DNA of 16,885 nt from Bacillota bacterium (GTDB lineage: Bacteria > Eremiobacterota > SpSt-956 > JAKJGF01). The stretch covers positions 1 through 16,885 of the forward strand of contig JAKPQU010000009.1 in assembly GCA_029555925.1 (NCBI GenBank). Reading direction: 5' to 3'. The notes under the pieces were generated by a model that worked only from the letters and a program-made list of their open reading frames with translations, made no database searches and was not told the origin of the DNA. Positions 6,654-14,620 of the stretch are shown here, piece by piece. Position numbers and translations under genes: made by a program. The first letter of the stretch is position 1. The number at the start of each line of letters is the position of its first letter.

Positions 6654-8327
6654 ATGAAAATTAATCAAAATCTTCCCATAACCACAGGGAAAATCGATGG
6701 AGCAAAGAGAACGAAGGAGAGTGATCCCCTTGCTCAGAAAGACAGTGTACAGCTCGGAACAACTCAGGAAGCTGAAAGACCGCTTACAGAGTTACTCTTA
6801 AAACATCAGAAAGATATAAGAAATGCCGAAATTGATAAGGTTTTAACAAAGAAAACAAAACTTTATGCCGATACATACGGACAGATCAAGAATATGGCTC
6901 TTCAGATAAGCAGTTATGCAGGCGGTGCTATACGTAAAGACATGCTTGACAGTTACGGTATTCTCTTTACAAAAATGGAACCTGATACAAAATTTACCAT
7001 CGCAGTGGAAAGCCCCAGGGATAAAGCAGATGTTCAAGCAGTAATGAAAAAAGTGAATATGCAGAATCCTGAAAGAGTCACATTTGTAGAATTTCAGGGC
7101 AAGAGCCTTACTATATGGGCAAGAGATCAAATGCTTGCCGGTTATCTTCCTGATGAACCGGACAAACATCTCCTCATAGGCCAGAGTATGCTCCATGACT
7201 GGCATGGTGATGATATGGAAGTTCCTCCTGCAATTGCACAGGCTGTTCCTAATACGGTATTCGATCCTGAAAGAAGGATAAGAACAGACGGAGGCGACGG
7301 AGTAACAAATACAAAAGAAGAATTCCGCGGTGCCTTCTCCTATGTGGCAACTGCAGAAAAACTGCAGCAGGCAGGAAAGGCAAATCGTGGACTGAAACAG
7401 GATGTAGTAAAATTCTACGAAAATATGACGGGAAAACATGTTGTACCCTCGGCATCAGGCGAACTTCCCTATAAAACAGTGCAGAAGCATTCCATAGAAG
7501 GTGCACTGGGATATAATAAACAGGATGGAGACGTAGTTCCCAATCCGGATTATAAGCCCACAGTAACAAGAGGCTCTAATGATGTTCCCGAAGAACAGAT
7601 GTGGCTTGATGCAGCAAAGAAACTCTTCGAAGAAGAATTCGGTAAACCTGTAACAATTCTCGGACTCGATGATCCGAATACAAAAGAAGTAGAAGGACCT
7701 GCGTCAGACCATCTGGATATGTCCTGTACACCTATTGACGATCAGACCTTCCTCCTTGGCGATCCCGAACTTGCAAAGAGCCTTATTAAATCTATGACAC
7801 CTGAAGAAAAGAAACAGGCCAGCGAACGCTTTACGGAACTCAGAAATGCAGGTATGGAAGAAGATTTGAGACTCCTTAAAGAAGACAGAGTTCGCTTACC
7901 AGCCGGTGAAAAAGAGAAACTCATGGCACAGATAGAACAGGAAATGAAAGTGCCTGTAGATATAGATAAATTGTTTGATGATACCAGAGTTCAGGGAGAT
8001 AAACCCTATAACTTCACAAACTACAAGAATGTTTTAGAACAGAAGGGTTACGAAGTAGACAGAGTGCCTCACCTTGAACCGAAAGGTGGCGGCCCATATC
8101 TTACAAAAAATAACTCTGTATCAGAACGTTTCACAAGGGCAGACGGAACAGAGGTAAGAAGGGTATTTCTCCCTCATTACGGAATACCGAAGATTGACAA
8201 TTATGCAAAAGGTGTATGGCAGAAACATAATTTTGAAGTTATAGATATGCCTCTTGGTAACGTATCAACCAGATGGGGCGCACTTCGCTGCATATCCCAG
8301 TGGCTCGAAAGAAGCCCCCAGGGATAA
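6654..8327 (+). CDS. Guanidine-modifying enzyme (deiminase-fold)
   Basis: A 557-residue protein with the catalytic signature of the peptidylarginine/agmatine deiminase (guanidino-group-modifying) superfamily: WARD (155-158), DGGDG (212-216), SDHLDM with H353 and D355 followed by FLLGDP (366-371), and a C-terminal WGALRCIS with C546 as the likely nucleophile. The substrate could be protein arginine, agmatine or another guanidine. Insertions between motifs make it longer than agmatine deiminases (about 350-370 residues). The N-terminus (MKINQ...IT...DSVQLG) looks unstructured, is not a Sec signal, and resembles the start of the carboxypeptidase at 14621-15904. GTG at 6645 is possible, but GGAGAGG at 6638-6644 better fits ATG at 6654. 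It has its own promoter and terminator. Confidence 0.8.
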   Translation: MKINQNLPITTGKIDGAKRTKESDPLAQKDSVQLGTTQEAERPLTELLLKHQKDIRNAEIDKVLTKKTKLYADTYGQIKNMALQISSYAGGAIRKDMLDSYGILFTKMEPDTKFTIAVESPRDKADVQAVMKKVNMQNPERVTFVEFQGKSLTIWARDQMLAGYLPDEPDKHLLIGQSMLHDWHGDDMEVPPAIAQAVPNTVFDPERRIRTDGGDGVTNTKEEFRGAFSYVATAEKLQQAGKANRGLKQDVVKFYENMTGKHVVPSASGELPYKTVQKHSIEGALGYNKQDGDVVPNPDYKPTVTRGSNDVPEEQMWLDAAKKLFEEEFGKPVTILGLDDPNTKEVEGPASDHLDMSCTPIDDQTFLLGDPELAKSLIKSMTPEEKKQASERFTELRNAGMEEDLRLLKEDRVRLPAGEKEKLMAQIEQEMKVPVDIDKLFDDTRVQGDKPYNFTNYKNVLEQKGYEVDRVPHLEPKGGGPYLTKNNSVSERFTRADGTEVRRVFLPHYGIPKIDNYAKGVWQKHNFEVIDMPLGNVSTRWGALRCISQWLERSPQG

Positions 8328-8331
8328 TGGG

Positions 8332-8358
8332 GCGTAATGAGTAACGCATAATGCGTTA
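8332..8358. repeat. Heptad repeat forming a near-perfect palindrome
   Basis: TAACGCAT-A-ATGCGTTA is an 8-bp inverted repeat around one central base, made from heptads in opposite orientations. It sits between a stop codon and a terminator. Confidence 0.75.
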
Positions 8359-8370
8359 TAAGATTTGTAG

Positions 8371-8402
8371 AACCCGGATCTAAAAATCCGGGTTTTAGTT
8401 TT
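8371..8402 (+). terminator. Factor-independent terminator
   Basis: AACCCGGAT (8371-8379) pairs perfectly with ATCCGGGTT (8386-8394) around a six-base loop. TTAGTTTT follows. It ends the deiminase-fold transcript. Confidence 0.93.
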
Positions 8403-8420
8403 CCTGAAAGAAACTGCAAA

Positions 8421-8450
8421 TTGATAGACAGAGATATAAAAAAATATTAT
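8421..8450 (+). promoter_or_regulatory. Promoter for the Uma2-HKD unit
   Basis: TTGATA (8421-8426), an 18-bp spacer and TATTAT (8445-8450), with an overlapping TATAAT three bases later. The leader would be only about 15-20 bases before a strong ribosome site. Confidence 0.6.
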
Positions 8451-8473
8451 AATAAACGGGGGAGGTGATATAA

Positions 8474-9052
8474 GTGCACAATCTGGCACTAAAGCAGGAT
8501 GAAAAATATAATTACGGTGATTATATTACCTGGAACGATAGTGAATACTGGGAATTAATAGATGGTATTCCATATAATATGGCTCCGCCGAATAGATTTC
8601 ATCAGGAAATATCAGGCGAATTGTTCGGTATATTTCATAATTATCTGAAAGGCAAATCCTGTAAGGTATATGCTGCTCCTTTCGGTGTCAGACTTCCTCT
8701 GGCAGATGAAGAAGATAAATATATAAAGAATGCAGTTCTTCCTGATATTGTGATAGTATGTGATAAGAAAAAACTGGATGATGCAGGATGCAGGGGTGCT
8801 CCTGATTTAATTGTAGAAATACTTTCTCCTTCAACAAATAAAATGGATAGTAAAGAAAAATTTCTTTTATATGAGAAGACAGGAGTAAAGGAATACTGGA
8901 TAATAGATCCTTATCATAAAATTGTGAGTGTTTATACACTGGGAAAAGATAATCTTTACGGAAGACCGGATATGTACACGGAAGAAGATAAAATAAAAGT
9001 TGGAATTTTCTCTGATCTGGAGATAGAGCTTAATACTGTATTTGCTCTCTAA
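8474..9052 (+). CDS. Uma2-family (DUF820) endonuclease-like protein
   Basis: A 192-residue member of the Uma2/DUF820 family, with a PD-(D/E)XK restriction-endonuclease-like fold. Diagnostic segments are YWELIDGIPYNMAPPN near the N-terminus, FHQEISGEL, LPDIVIVCD (D91), DLIVEILSPST (E115), and KTGVKEYWIIDP. Length is typical and all core acidic residues are present. The family is widespread, often multicopy, and its biological role is unresolved. The GTG start is chosen because GGAGGTGAT (8461-8469) lies directly upstream. The next gene starts 18 bases after this stop, so the two form a likely operon. A nuclease role is inferred from fold only. Confidence 0.9.
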   Translation: MHNLALKQDEKYNYGDYITWNDSEYWELIDGIPYNMAPPNRFHQEISGELFGIFHNYLKGKSCKVYAAPFGVRLPLADEEDKYIKNAVLPDIVIVCDKKKLDDAGCRGAPDLIVEILSPSTNKMDSKEKFLLYEKTGVKEYWIIDPYHKIVSVYTLGKDNLYGRPDMYTEEDKIKVGIFSDLEIELNTVFAL

Positions 9053-9070
9053 TTGTAGAGATTTTACAAA

Positions 9071-10705
9071 TTGATTATGGAATTGTATTTTCTTAAAAAC
9101 TCCGAAACAGAAGCAGGAGAGACATATGTATGTCCTATCTATAAATGGATAGGCCTGGGAAGAACCGTAAGAAATTCTATCGGTATGGATATAGTAAATT
9201 TTCCCGGCGGCATAGGTTTCTGCGTCGAACATTACGGCTTTTATAAAAAGTTAATAGTCATTTTAAATATATACAGAGAAGACGGTTCTGTGGAACGCTA
9301 TATACAGGAAGCCACTTATGTGGAGCTGATAAATGAAGAATATGAAAAATGGCAGACAGATAAGCTCCCTCTCTATCCCTATGATAGTCTCCACGGAAAA
9401 GTTCTTCATATAACCTTTTCATTTATAATACATAAAGACAAAAAATCTCTTCCTTCTATTTATGAATATAAATTTGCCTCTATAGAAGATTTTTATAGAG
9501 GTCATACTTCACCGGATGATTTCAGAAATTTTATAAAATACAATGACTACAAATTGATAACCTATCACCCTGAAACAGTTCAATTAGCACTTCATCATAT
9601 AAATAATCCCTGGGAAGCTCTTCCAGTTACCCCTCGTTTTACAAGAGGAAATCCTGATGATCAGGCCCATCCGAGGCATGAAATACACAGGCTTATAGAT
9701 TCTGTCATAGACAGAAAAAAAAGAGATATTTATAGCAGACATTATATACACCTGTCTGTATTTAACTTCGATAATCCATATATAGTAGATCATCTGATAC
9801 ACGCCTTTTATGAAGGTGTGGAAGTGGAATGTATAGGCGGGTGGGAACAGGTAAGCTCTATGGATTATATAGACAGTGTGGCGAAACTCAGGAAGCATGG
9901 CATACCGGTATACGGAGTCGTAAGGAATGTCCCCCATGAACCGTCAGGCATAGCAAGTATGCATACAAAGATTATCATATTTGACGGGCAGGCCTCTATG
10001 AGCGCTTCTTTTAATCTGGATTTTCATATATGGGGCGGTAACTGGGAAAATTGTATTTTTCACTATTCACCACATATAGCAGTACTGTACGAACACATAT
10101 ATCATGCCATAAAAGGAGTTTTCTATATAGCTCCCCATATTGATATTAATGCAAGATTTAACACGTTTTACAGCTTTGCAACATATAACTCCTCTGACGG
10201 AAGATTTTACAGGGCACAGGATGTGATAATAAGAGAAATAGGCAGGGCAAGACACTCCATAGTAGTAGTTATGTTCGATATAAATTATCTGCCGGGATTT
10301 GATGAACAGGGCAGAAGAACAGATTGTATAGTAGAACTCATAAAGGCAAAACTCAGAGGAGTTTATGTAAAGATTATATTTAACGGTGCAGTGGTTGAAA
10401 CTGGTAGAATGCCTGAGAAATGGGATAAAGATTACAGAAGGCCCCTTAAAGAGCCTGTTCAGTCACTTGTAGACGCAGGAATTGAAGTGATAAGACTTTA
10501 TAATACATGGGATATTTTTTCTCCCCTTCATCATAAGTTTGCCGTATTCGATGAAGAAACAGTCCTTACGGGATCTTATAACTGGTATACCGTCAGTGCC
10601 ATCTCAGATGAGGAAATTTCTGTTATAAGAGATAGAGGGGTGGCAGGTAAATATCTTGAAGAGGTTTATTTATTACTGAATTCTTTTAGATTGAAATACG
10701 GATAG
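9071..10705 (+). CDS. Phospholipase D-like double-HKD protein
   Basis: A 544-residue protein with two HxKxxxxD motifs, H298-K300-D305 (MHTKIIIFDG, then SASFN) and H487-K489-D494 (LHHKFAVFDE, then TGSYN). The two halves together make one active site of the phospholipase D superfamily. The first 190 residues are not recognised and may be a recognition domain. There is no signal peptide or transmembrane segment, which argues against a cardiolipin synthase and leaves a cytosolic nuclease or phosphodiesterase as likely. In the first motif A replaces the usual G of GSxN. The start is ambiguous: TTG at 9071 has a weak GAGA site ten bases upstream, ATG at 9077 is the alternative. It is probably co-transcribed with the Uma2 gene. 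Confidence 0.87.
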   Translation: MIMELYFLKNSETEAGETYVCPIYKWIGLGRTVRNSIGMDIVNFPGGIGFCVEHYGFYKKLIVILNIYREDGSVERYIQEATYVELINEEYEKWQTDKLPLYPYDSLHGKVLHITFSFIIHKDKKSLPSIYEYKFASIEDFYRGHTSPDDFRNFIKYNDYKLITYHPETVQLALHHINNPWEALPVTPRFTRGNPDDQAHPRHEIHRLIDSVIDRKKRDIYSRHYIHLSVFNFDNPYIVDHLIHAFYEGVEVECIGGWEQVSSMDYIDSVAKLRKHGIPVYGVVRNVPHEPSGIASMHTKIIIFDGQASMSASFNLDFHIWGGNWENCIFHYSPHIAVLYEHIYHAIKGVFYIAPHIDINARFNTFYSFATYNSSDGRFYRAQDVIIREIGRARHSIVVVMFDINYLPGFDEQGRRTDCIVELIKAKLRGVYVKIIFNGAVVETGRMPEKWDKDYRRPLKEPVQSLVDAGIEVIRLYNTWDIFSPLHHKFAVFDEETVLTGSYNWYTVSAISDEEISVIRDRGVAGKYLEEVYLLLNSFRLKYG

Positions 10706-10731
10706 CAGGGGCACATGGCAGTGCGCCCCTG
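10706..10731. terminator. GC-rich hairpin between convergent genes
   Basis: CAGGGGC (10706-10712) pairs with GCCCCTG (10725-10731). It starts directly after the HKD gene stop and lies between convergent genes. There is no T-run, so it may block readthrough or stabilise the 3' end rather than act as a classical terminator. Confidence 0.5.
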
Positions 10732-10768
10732 ATCTGTGGCATAAGGCTTTGTGAGAAAAGCAGAAGTC

Positions 10769-12331
10769 TTATTCAACTTTAATAGTAAGTTTTTGAGATA
10801 ATGGCCTCTGTGGAGTAAGCAATTTTCTTACATCTCCGGGCGAGCGTTTAGAGGGCAGTTTACATTCAGATACAGATGCACGCATAACTATATCAAATTT
10901 CCACGTTCCCTTTTGTTTTTCCGTAGGAGTCCAGTGCATTGTTACTGCTCCGAACTCATTTGGCGGATGCGGTTTGGTATACTGGGATTCAAAGGTGCAA
11001 CCTTCCGGTATTATCCCTCCTCCAACATTGATATCGTAATAATTCTGAACGTCCATTTTTTTCACTGTTGGAGTATTTTTTGTATATATTCGTCTTGCAT
11101 TAAACATTACCCACCCTGTAGACGGGTCAAGTATGACACCATATATTGGAATGTCAATTTTATCCCCCGGTTTTACAGTAATTTCACTGACCGGAATTGT
11201 TCCTTCATACATATCTTTGGGAGTTACTGCAATTATATGGCGATCCCACCATGAGATCAGATTTTTCCCTACTACATTATATATAGCATCAACCAGTCCC
11301 ACACAGGAATAACCACTTTTGTTGTAGACAATTCCAAATGAAAATGGTACGAGAGTTCTGAGAAAATTAGAACCATCTCCAAGTAAACTATAGGGACTAC
11401 CTCTCAGCTTTAGAGCCATGCTGACAATCTTTTCACGGTCATCATCGGTAAGTGTTATTTTTGACGGGGGACGGAAAGCTCCCAGATAAATATGATCATC
11501 AGTAAATCCGGTACGGAAAAGCTCCAGGCTTCCATTGCCCACACCACGCTGCACTGCTTCTACGATATCAGGTTTCCCTTTTTCTCCCGGAACCACCTCG
11601 CCACCGTCTGCCAGCACAACTTCATTTGAAGCAAAATATTTCCTTCCACAGAATAATCCTACATGGCCTGGAATCCAGTTATATCTTTTTGAACTACCTC
11701 CTGTGAGGGTAATTAATATATCCCCCGGTTTCAGGAATTTACCCGGTATATCTACAACCAGATAGGCAGGTTCATGCCCCTGAATAATTTGAAAACCGCT
11801 GAAATGGGAAACTTCTATTATACAGGTTTTATTATCAGGATCAAAATCAATCAGGTCTGGTTCATTCCATTTACATAATTCTCCAGATGAGTTATAAGGA
11901 GTATAGAAATCACTGCTATCAAGTACTACAGGAGGTATATCAGGCAGTTCGCTATCATAGGGATAAGGGAATGTTATTGTAGCAGTTCCGTTCAGTTTAA
12001 TAGACGGTGTAATCTCATAGTAACGTTCATTATCATCTCCGGGATTTATTATTTCAGGATCATAATAAGTTGGGTTTCTATCTTCATTAAGATAACTGAA
12101 TGTAACAACTGTATCAGAAGGTAAAACTCCAGGTGGAATATTCAGAGTTGCTCCATCGGGAAGGGTTAGAACCCCGCCGGTGCTTGCTTTTAACGATGCT
12201 TCTACAGACTGAGTGTAATCAATAGTATTATCTCTTTGATTGACAACACTGCTATCACTGCATCCGGCAAATAGAATGATACTTAAATAGAGTATAAAAC
12301 TTAGAAATAAATATTTTTGATATATATACAT
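10769..12331 (-). CDS. Lipoprotein with permuted NlpC/P60-like domain
   Basis: A 520-residue secreted lipoprotein. A hydrophobic signal peptide (about 6-22) ends in FAGC with C24 as the lipidation site. Residues about 50-182 resemble a ZU5-type fold (GGVLTLPDGATLNIPPGVLP, ending in VSHFSGF). Residues about 200-370 resemble the YiiX/LRAT-type circularly permuted papain fold: PGDILITLTGG, IPGHVGLFCG with H223, then GYSCVGLVDAIY with C343. The His-before-Cys order fits permutation. Expected activity is amide or peptide hydrolysis at the cell surface. A beta-rich C-terminal part (about 380-520) is unassigned. A strong GGGGGAG ribosome site precedes the ATG and a TATAAT promoter lies upstream. It is transcribed alone. 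Confidence 0.82.
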   Translation of the reverse strand: MYIYQKYLFLSFILYLSIILFAGCSDSSVVNQRDNTIDYTQSVEASLKASTGGVLTLPDGATLNIPPGVLPSDTVVTFSYLNEDRNPTYYDPEIINPGDDNERYYEITPSIKLNGTATITFPYPYDSELPDIPPVVLDSSDFYTPYNSSGELCKWNEPDLIDFDPDNKTCIIEVSHFSGFQIIQGHEPAYLVVDIPGKFLKPGDILITLTGGSSKRYNWIPGHVGLFCGRKYFASNEVVLADGGEVVPGEKGKPDIVEAVQRGVGNGSLELFRTGFTDDHIYLGAFRPPSKITLTDDDREKIVSMALKLRGSPYSLLGDGSNFLRTLVPFSFGIVYNKSGYSCVGLVDAIYNVVGKNLISWWDRHIIAVTPKDMYEGTIPVSEITVKPGDKIDIPIYGVILDPSTGWVMFNARRIYTKNTPTVKKMDVQNYYDINVGGGIIPEGCTFESQYTKPHPPNEFGAVTMHWTPTEKQKGTWKFDIVMRASVSECKLPSKRSPGDVRKLLTPQRPLSQKLTIKVE

Positions 12332-12361
12332 TTTTTCTCCCCCTCTTTTGATATTCTTTAT

Positions 12362-12390
12362 ATTATATCATAAGGAAGATTTGTTGTATA
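12362..12390 (-). promoter_or_regulatory. Promoter for the lipoprotein gene
   Basis: On the minus strand TATACA (12390-12385), a 17-bp spacer and TATAAT (12367-12362), about 30 bases before the ATG and its strong ribosome site. Confidence 0.6.
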
Positions 12391-12400
12391 TTTTTGTTCT

Positions 12401-12418
12401 GTCTGAGAGTTCTCGGAC
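12401..12418. other. Short hairpin downstream of the helicase gene
   Basis: GTCTGAG and CTCGGAC pair (with one G-U on the plus strand) around AGTT. On the minus strand it follows the helicase stop but has one mismatch and no T-run. It is a weak terminator candidate only. Confidence 0.25.
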
Positions 12419-12438
12419 GATTTCTGACTGGTGAAGAC

Positions 12439-13821
12439 TTATAAAAAATCAATCTGATCTGACTGCTTATAGGCACTGTGTTCTCTTCTCCTCCTGCTGG
12501 AATGTTCTTCCACTGTGCCTTTTGATACCAGTTCATAAAGTATTGCCTTCTTACCCTCTTCTTTTCTCAATATTCTTCCCAGTCTCTGCACATGTTCTCT
12601 TACGGTGGAAGAGCCGGAAAAGACAATTCCTACATTGCATTTTGGTACATTTACCCCTTCGTTTAAAACCTTTGATGTGACAAGTGCTTTATACAGCCCG
12701 CTGTTAAAATTCTCCAGAATTTCTTTTCTTTCTTTTGCATCTGTCTGATGGGTAATGCTCGGTATGAGGCATCTTCTTGAAATCAGGTAAACCATTTCAT
12801 TGTCATGGGTAAATATGAGGATTCTGTCTTTACTGTGTTTTCTTAAGAGGGAATCTAAAATTGAAAGTTTGCTTTCCGTGCCCAGGGCAATCCTTTTTGC
12901 ATTTCTGTGGGCGAACATGGCCTCTCTTCCTTTTTGAGACCTGGAGCAGAGAAAGACGAATTTCTGCCAGTCTTCGGGAGAAGTAAAATAAACACCTTTT
13001 TCTTCCCTGAATTCCTGAAGAATTTTTCTTGATGCATTATATTCTACCTGTTCCGTTTCACCGAGACCTACAGTGATTCTCTTCGTTTCATAATCTGCCA
13101 GAAGAGATTCTTCTACAAGTTCCGTTATTTTCTTTTCATATACTACAGGCCCTATTACAGCTTCAAGATGTTCATGCCTGTTATCCTGTCTTTCGTAGGT
13201 AGCGGTAAGGCCCAGCCTGTAAGGGGCAATTGCCATTTCGGCACTCTGTATAAAAGTCTCTCCCGGAAGATGGTGCACTTCATCGTAAATGATAAAACAG
13301 AATTTATCTCCCATTGAGTCCATTTTCATATAGGCAGAATCGTAAGTCGTTACTGTGAGATCCTTTATCTCGTAATATCCCCCTCCTATAAGACCTATTT
13401 CCTCTTTAAAGGCAAAAGAAAGAAAATCAAACCACTGATTCATAAGGTCTATCGTGGGAACTACGACCAGAGTGCTTCTCTGAAGCTTATGTATGAGCAT
13501 TTTTGCCACATAGGTTTTGCCTGCTCCCGTAGGAAGTATTACTGTTCCCCTTTTTGATTTAAGCCATGCAGTGACGGCTTCTTTCTGATGACTGTGGGGC
13601 TCGAAATTTATATAACTTTTCAGAGCTAATTCTCTGTAAGATTTAACATTATCTGTTACAGGAATTTTCTTCCTGTAGAAATATTCAAAGACTGTTCTGT
13701 AGTTACAGGCAAGGGTTCTGTACTTATCTACCCGGGAATCCCAGGTAAAACAATCGGGAACTATAGCGTAATCTGTAACATTGTCTAAAATAATTGTGCC
13801 TCTGTCGTAATAAATTTTCAT
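12439..13821 (-). CDS. XPB-type DNA helicase
   Basis: A 460-residue superfamily 2 helicase of the XPB/Rad25 group. Motif I is LPTGAGKT (96-103), motif II is YDEVHHLPGE (D180-E181), motif III is GLTATYE (204-210), and motif VI is QRLGRILR (412-419). The RED loop characteristic of XPB appears as R211-Q212-D213 within ERQDNRHE. The first 70 residues match a short damage-recognition-like N-terminus as in archaeal XPB, and overall length is typical of the archaeal form. Archaeal XPB partners with Bax1, and a DUF790/Bax1-like gene is at 2890-4116 on the other strand. No clear ribosome site precedes the ATG. It is likely a DNA repair enzyme. A defence or element-encoded helicase is the alternative. 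Confidence 0.9.
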   Translation of the reverse strand: MKIYYDRGTIILDNVTDYAIVPDCFTWDSRVDKYRTLACNYRTVFEYFYRKKIPVTDNVKSYRELALKSYINFEPHSHQKEAVTAWLKSKRGTVILPTGAGKTYVAKMLIHKLQRSTLVVVPTIDLMNQWFDFLSFAFKEEIGLIGGGYYEIKDLTVTTYDSAYMKMDSMGDKFCFIIYDEVHHLPGETFIQSAEMAIAPYRLGLTATYERQDNRHEHLEAVIGPVVYEKKITELVEESLLADYETKRITVGLGETEQVEYNASRKILQEFREEKGVYFTSPEDWQKFVFLCSRSQKGREAMFAHRNAKRIALGTESKLSILDSLLRKHSKDRILIFTHDNEMVYLISRRCLIPSITHQTDAKERKEILENFNSGLYKALVTSKVLNEGVNVPKCNVGIVFSGSSTVREHVQRLGRILRKEEGKKAILYELVSKGTVEEHSSRRRREHSAYKQSDQIDFL

Positions 13822-13870
13822 GGTTTTCTATTCTATAAATAACTTCATTTTCCTATTGGAATTTAATCGG

Positions 13871-13917
13871 AGTGAAAAGTGAAGAGTGAGTCATGAGTTG
13901 TGAAAAGTGAAGAGTCA
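13871..13917 (+). repeat. Heptad repeat, GTGAAAA/GTGAAGA type
   Basis: Seven units in register: GTGAAAA, GTGAAGA, GTGAGTC, ATGAGTT, GTGAAAA, GTGAAGA, GTCAAAA. The order of the first two units repeats at the end, suggesting a 35-bp higher-order duplication. Confidence 0.8.
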
Positions 13918-13936
13918 AAAATGCTCAGGCTTGCCA

Positions 13937-13976
13937 TACGCATCACGCGTCACGCGTTACGCGTCACGCGTCACGA
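13937..13976 (+). repeat. Heptad tandem repeat (GCGTCAC)
   Basis: Five to six units (GCATCAC, GCGTCAC, GCGTTAC, GCGTCAC, GCGTCAC), the longest array of this type here, 20 bases after the GTGAAAA-type array. Confidence 0.88.
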
Positions 13977-14016
13977 TTAATATATTTGAGACATTTATTT
14001 AACTGCCATTCCTTAT

Positions 14017-14037
14017 TTAAATTCTAATAAATTATGA
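14017..14037 (+). repeat. Dispersed 21-bp element, copy 2
   Basis: Identical to 110-130 except for A in place of G at the fifteenth base. It lies 40 bases after a heptad array in the same orientation as copy 1. The stretch 14040-14300 otherwise shows no gene or RNA that I can identify. Confidence 0.6.
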
Positions 14038-14308
14038 TTATGGAAACTAACTGTAATTCCAGATTGTTAAAAGTTGAACTATGATAACATATTTTAACTG
14101 TTTATAAAAAATGGAATTTTTTTATTGCAAATACGGAAGGATTTTGTTATTGCTTCCCAGAATATTATAAAACAATAAATGGAATTTCGAAACCAGTTTT
14201 TAAAAATCCCCGACAAAAAAAATTTAAAAGTATTAAAATTACAGATCCCTTTCACCATCAGGGGTTGTCTGCAGTGTTTGATTTAATTTTGCAAAATTGT
14301 CAGGTAAA

Positions 14309-14340
14309 GTACAGTATTTTTACTGTACACTATTTATAAT
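14309..14340 (+). promoter_or_regulatory. Palindromic operator-like site with -10 box
   Basis: GTACAGTA (14309-14316) and TACTGTAC (14321-14328) form a perfect 8-bp inverted repeat around TTTT. TATAAT follows at 14335-14340. The palindrome occupies the -35 position and no good -35 hexamer is visible, so the promoter of the following small gene is probably controlled by a dimeric regulator. Confidence 0.5.
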
Positions 14341-14381
14341 ATATTTTATTAAGAATAAATTTTTTATAGTAAGGTGATGTT

Positions 14382-14543
14382 ATGAAGTGTCCAAGATGTT
14401 CTCACAAAATGCAGAGGCAGGTAATAGAATATAATATCCCTGTCTATTCATGCTGGTTTTGTGGCGAGGATTACTACCCCGAAGATGAAGAAGAAGAATC
14501 AAAGAAAAACCTTTCTTTAATAGAACTTGCATTAAGAAGTTAG
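14382..14543 (+). CDS. Small zinc-ribbon protein
   Basis: A 53-residue protein with two cysteine knuckles, MKCPRC (C3, C6) and CWFCGEDYY (C30, C33), spaced as a zinc ribbon. An acidic stretch (PEDEEEES) and a short C-terminal helix follow. AAGGTGAT at 14371-14378 is a good ribosome site. The gene has a palindromic site at its promoter and a strong terminator just after it, so it is a compact, self-contained unit. It may bind nucleic acid or act as a regulator. No named family is recognised, and the function is not known. Confidence 0.8.
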   Translation: MKCPRCSHKMQRQVIEYNIPVYSCWFCGEDYYPEDEEEESKKNLSLIELALRS

Positions 14544-14570
14544 AACTGATACAGATTCCGAAAATAATTA

Positions 14571-14605
14571 AAATTCATCTCCATTTTTATGGAGATGAAT
14601 TTTTG
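14571..14605. terminator. Bidirectional terminator
   Basis: A perfect 14-bp stem (14571-14584 with 14589-14602) with a TTTT loop. Ts follow on the plus strand. It lies between the small zinc-ribbon gene and the convergent carboxypeptidase, and can end both transcripts. Confidence 0.9.
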
Positions 14606-14620
14606 TATTTATAAATATTT

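Noticed and set aside
306..13821. A complete new defence operon spanning the window
   Set aside because: Nuclease and helicase genes are present but in separate transcription units with housekeeping-like genes between them. The evidence supports smaller hypotheses only.
14309..14328. LexA/SOS box
   Set aside because: Half-sites are ACAG...CTGT, the reverse of CTGT...ACAG, and the gene is not a known SOS member.
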